7,304 bases of DNA, taken from the NCBI GenBank assembly GCA_036258195.1, contig DATAED010000277.1, positions 1 to 7,304 of the forward strand. The letters run 5' to 3'. Shown here piece after piece: positions 6,034 to 7,304 of the stretch. The notes under the pieces are model-generated. The model searched no databases. It was not told the DNA's origin and was given only the letters and a program-made list of their open reading frames with translations. Both the position numbers and the translations under genes were made by a program. Source of the stretch: JAKAIY01 sp036258195 (GTDB lineage: Bacteria > Chloroflexota > Ktedonobacteria > Ktedonobacterales > JADMIN01). The stretch's first letter is position 1, and every line of letters begins with the position of its first letter.

Positions 6034-6290
6034 CGCTCTCTATCGACTCTGCATCGAATCCCCATCGAAGGTATGAGCGATCATCACGCACGCCATGCTA
6101 CACGCGCCATATCCTCTGGCGTTATCGCTGCCGCTCATGCTCTGGCGTGCTCTGTCCGTGCTTGTCCGTAGCACATTGCCACAGTGATGACAGCAGGCGT
6201 CCGCGACTGCGAGGAAATGTGTGCGTTTTGGTCGAGGTGGCTCCATTGACCGTGCGCGCGCCAGTATGCTACATGAATCACCATGGTTGA
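6015..6290 (+). CDS. Weak candidate: cysteine-rich small ORF (91 codons)
   Basis: The ATG at 6015 has GAGGAAGG a few bases upstream, and a second in-frame ATG at 6027 has GGAGG upstream. The 91-residue product has eight cysteines, including the cluster YRCRSCSGVLCPC, which superficially resembles a zinc ribbon such as those in some transposases. Third positions are only moderately G/C and the rest of the sequence is arginine-rich with no regular pattern, as in chance ORFs of GC-rich DNA. The good ribosome binding site is the main argument for it. There is no recognised family. Confidence 0.2.
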   Translation: MEETMGALSIDSASNPHRRYERSSRTPCYTRHILWRYRCRSCSGVLCPCLSVAHCHSDDSRRPRLRGNVCVLVEVAPLTVRAPVCYMNHHG

Positions 6291-6348
6291 CGACCTGCGC
6301 ATCAGCGCGGTCGCTACGTGTGAGCGAGTGTGAGAAGGAGTGGATTCT

Positions 6349-7304
6349 ATGGCATTCATGACGTCCAAGGCTTGGAGAACCGGGAGAATCACGAGGCGCG
6401 CACCCGGTCGCGCGCGTATGGCGCCCGTCACGGGCCTGGCCCTTGCCTGTCTGCTAGCGATCACGCTGGTCATTGCCGCGCCTGGAACGGCATTTGCCAG
6501 CGCCGCGTTGACGCAGCTCAGCACTGACCCGTTCACCGCAGCGACCTGCACGGCCTCCACCACGACCTACCACCACACTGAGGTGGAGCCTGACACCTAT
6601 TCCTCTGGCTCAACCATCGTCAGCGCGTTCCAGGTGGCGCGCATCTATGACGGCGGCGCGTGCGCGATTGGCTTCGCCACCTCCACCAACAACGGCGCGT
6701 CCTGGACGAGCGGGTTGGTTCCGGGCGTGACGAAGTATTCTGGTGGCTCCTACGATCGCGCCACCGACGCCGCGGTCGCGTATGACGCCAAAGACAATGT
6801 CTGGATGATCTCGTCGCTGGTGCTCAGCGAGTCCGGCGGCGCGCATGGGGTCGCGGTGCTGACGAGCCGCTCGACCGATGGCGGCCTGACCTGGAACGCG
6901 CCGGTGGTCACCGAAAACACCAGCGCCAGCCCCGACAAGAACTGGATCGTCTGCGACGATACAGCGAGCAGCCCGTTCTATGGCCACTGCTACACCGAGT
7001 GGGACGACAATGGCGCGGGCAATCTCATGCACATGAGTACATCGAGCGATGGCGGCCTGACGTGGAGCGCGCCCGCGACCAATAACGCCGGCATCATCGG
7101 TGGTCAGCCGGTCGTGCGCCCTGATGGCACGGTCATTGTGCCGACCGACAACGCCAACGAGACAGCGGTCGGCGCCTTCAACTCGACCAATGGCGGCGCG
7201 AGCTGGAGCGCGGTCACGACCATCACGACCATCTCGCACCATACCGAGGCGGGGAGCCTGCGCTCGGGCGCGTTGCCCAGCGCGGAAGTCGATGGCGCCG
7301 GAAC
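6349..7304 (+). CDS. Exported Asp-box (BNR) protein, probable sialidase-like beta-propeller, 3' end outside the window
   Basis: The ATG at 6349 has AGAAGGAG 8 bases upstream (6333-6340); an in-frame ATG at 6358 is less well placed. The frame stays open to the window edge (318 residues seen). Residues 1-50 form a signal peptide: arginine-rich start, core GLALACLLAITLVIA at 29-43, probable cleavage after AFA at 50. It is not a proper twin-arginine motif. Four Asp boxes of the form S-x-D/N-x-G-x-x-W follow: STNNGASW (112-119), STDGGLTW (175-182), SSDGGLTW (222-229), STNGGASW (279-286). Their spacing of about 47-63 residues fits one per propeller blade. Between boxes 1 and 2 lies DRATDAAVAYDAKDNVWM, typical of these folds. 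Asp boxes are structural and occur in sialidases, other glycosidases and non-enzymatic binding proteins, so the activity cannot be stated: the sialidase arginine triad and catalytic Tyr/Glu pair were not identified and may lie beyond the edge. The protein probably acts outside the cell. Confidence 0.85.
   Translation, partial: MAFMTSKAWRTGRITRRAPGRARMAPVTGLALACLLAITLVIAAPGTAFASAALTQLSTDPFTAATCTASTTTYHHTEVEPDTYSSGSTIVSAFQVARIYDGGACAIGFATSTNNGASWTSGLVPGVTKYSGGSYDRATDAAVAYDAKDNVWMISSLVLSESGGAHGVAVLTSRSTDGGLTWNAPVVTENTSASPDKNWIVCDDTASSPFYGHCYTEWDDNGAGNLMHMSTSSDGGLTWSAPATNNAGIIGGQPVVRPDGTVIVPTDNANETAVGAFNSTNGGASWSAVTTITTISHHTEAGSLRSGALPSAEVDGAG

Larger units (their letters stand above)
5775..6348. 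other. Long stretch without a convincing gene
   Basis: No frame on either strand shows the strong G/C third-position bias of the neighbouring genes. A minus-strand frame from 6091 reads through the 5741-5774 stem-loop and has mixed third positions, which argues against it. A plus-strand frame ending at 6290 is listed separately as a weak candidate. The stretch contains one small hairpin (6010-6033) and ends in the leader of the exported Asp-box protein. It may be decayed sequence or a regulatory spacer. Confidence 0.5.

Noticed and set aside
5615..6091. Minus-strand 158-codon ORF
   Set aside because: It runs through the strong stem-loop at 5741-5774, has mixed third-position use and no ribosome binding site; only its last 22 codons, from ATG 5683, look like a real start.
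6246..6275. Promoter TTGACC with TACATG 18 bases later ahead of the Asp-box gene
   Set aside because: The -10 matches only three of six positions and similar matches are common here; not strong enough to list as a feature.
6610..7242. Minus-strand 210-codon ORF under the Asp-box gene
   Set aside because: It is the antisense of a strongly coding plus-strand frame with four Asp boxes; its product is arginine-, alanine- and valine-rich nonsense.

Overview
The window is about 60% GC and looks like an accessory stretch of a large bacterial genome. It holds short hypothetical genes, an insertion-sequence remnant, long gaps, secreted proteins and a very large STAND-type regulator. An XRE-NB-ARC-TPR regulator together with an IS256-type transposase start of the form MTQYQLTLDSEAV recalls Ktedonobacteria (Chloroflexota). 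That placement rests on remembered family features, not on a search, and is moderate at best.

Left part (1-1140): the 3' part of a beta-rich protein of unknown function runs in from the left edge and changes reading frame close to its end. About 3 bases beyond its apparent stop lies a minus-strand fragment of 37 codons that matches only the N-terminus of an IS256/Mutator transposase. A hairpin covers the ribosome binding site of that fragment.

Centre (1176-4754): a minus-strand gene for a small secreted protein with eight cysteines and a possible beta/gamma-crystallin-like C-terminus diverges from a 904-residue plus-strand regulator. The regulator has an XRE helix-turn-helix, an NB-ARC ATPase and a TPR-rich C-terminal half. 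The 288-base gap between them carries two different tandem arrays: three 13-base units directly in the leader of the secreted-protein gene, and three and a half 12-base units whose junctions are palindromes. The layout suggests, without proving, that the regulator controls itself and the secreted protein through this gap. This is the most interesting part of the window.

Right-centre (4755-6348): after an inverted repeat with a nested UUCG hairpin comes a short gene for a protein with a disordered acidic Q/S-rich front. It overlaps tail to tail with a minus-strand gene that can be read through only with two compensating frame changes. A gap of about 665 bases follows. It contains one strong GC-rich stem-loop that looks like a minus-strand terminator or attenuator, and a weak cysteine-rich ORF whose start lies in another hairpin.

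Right edge (6349-7304): an exported protein with a clear signal peptide and four Asp-box (BNR) repeats, probably a sialidase-type beta-propeller, runs off the window. It has no stop codon here.

Two genes show single-base frame disruptions. Before reading biology into them, sequencing or assembly error should be excluded.
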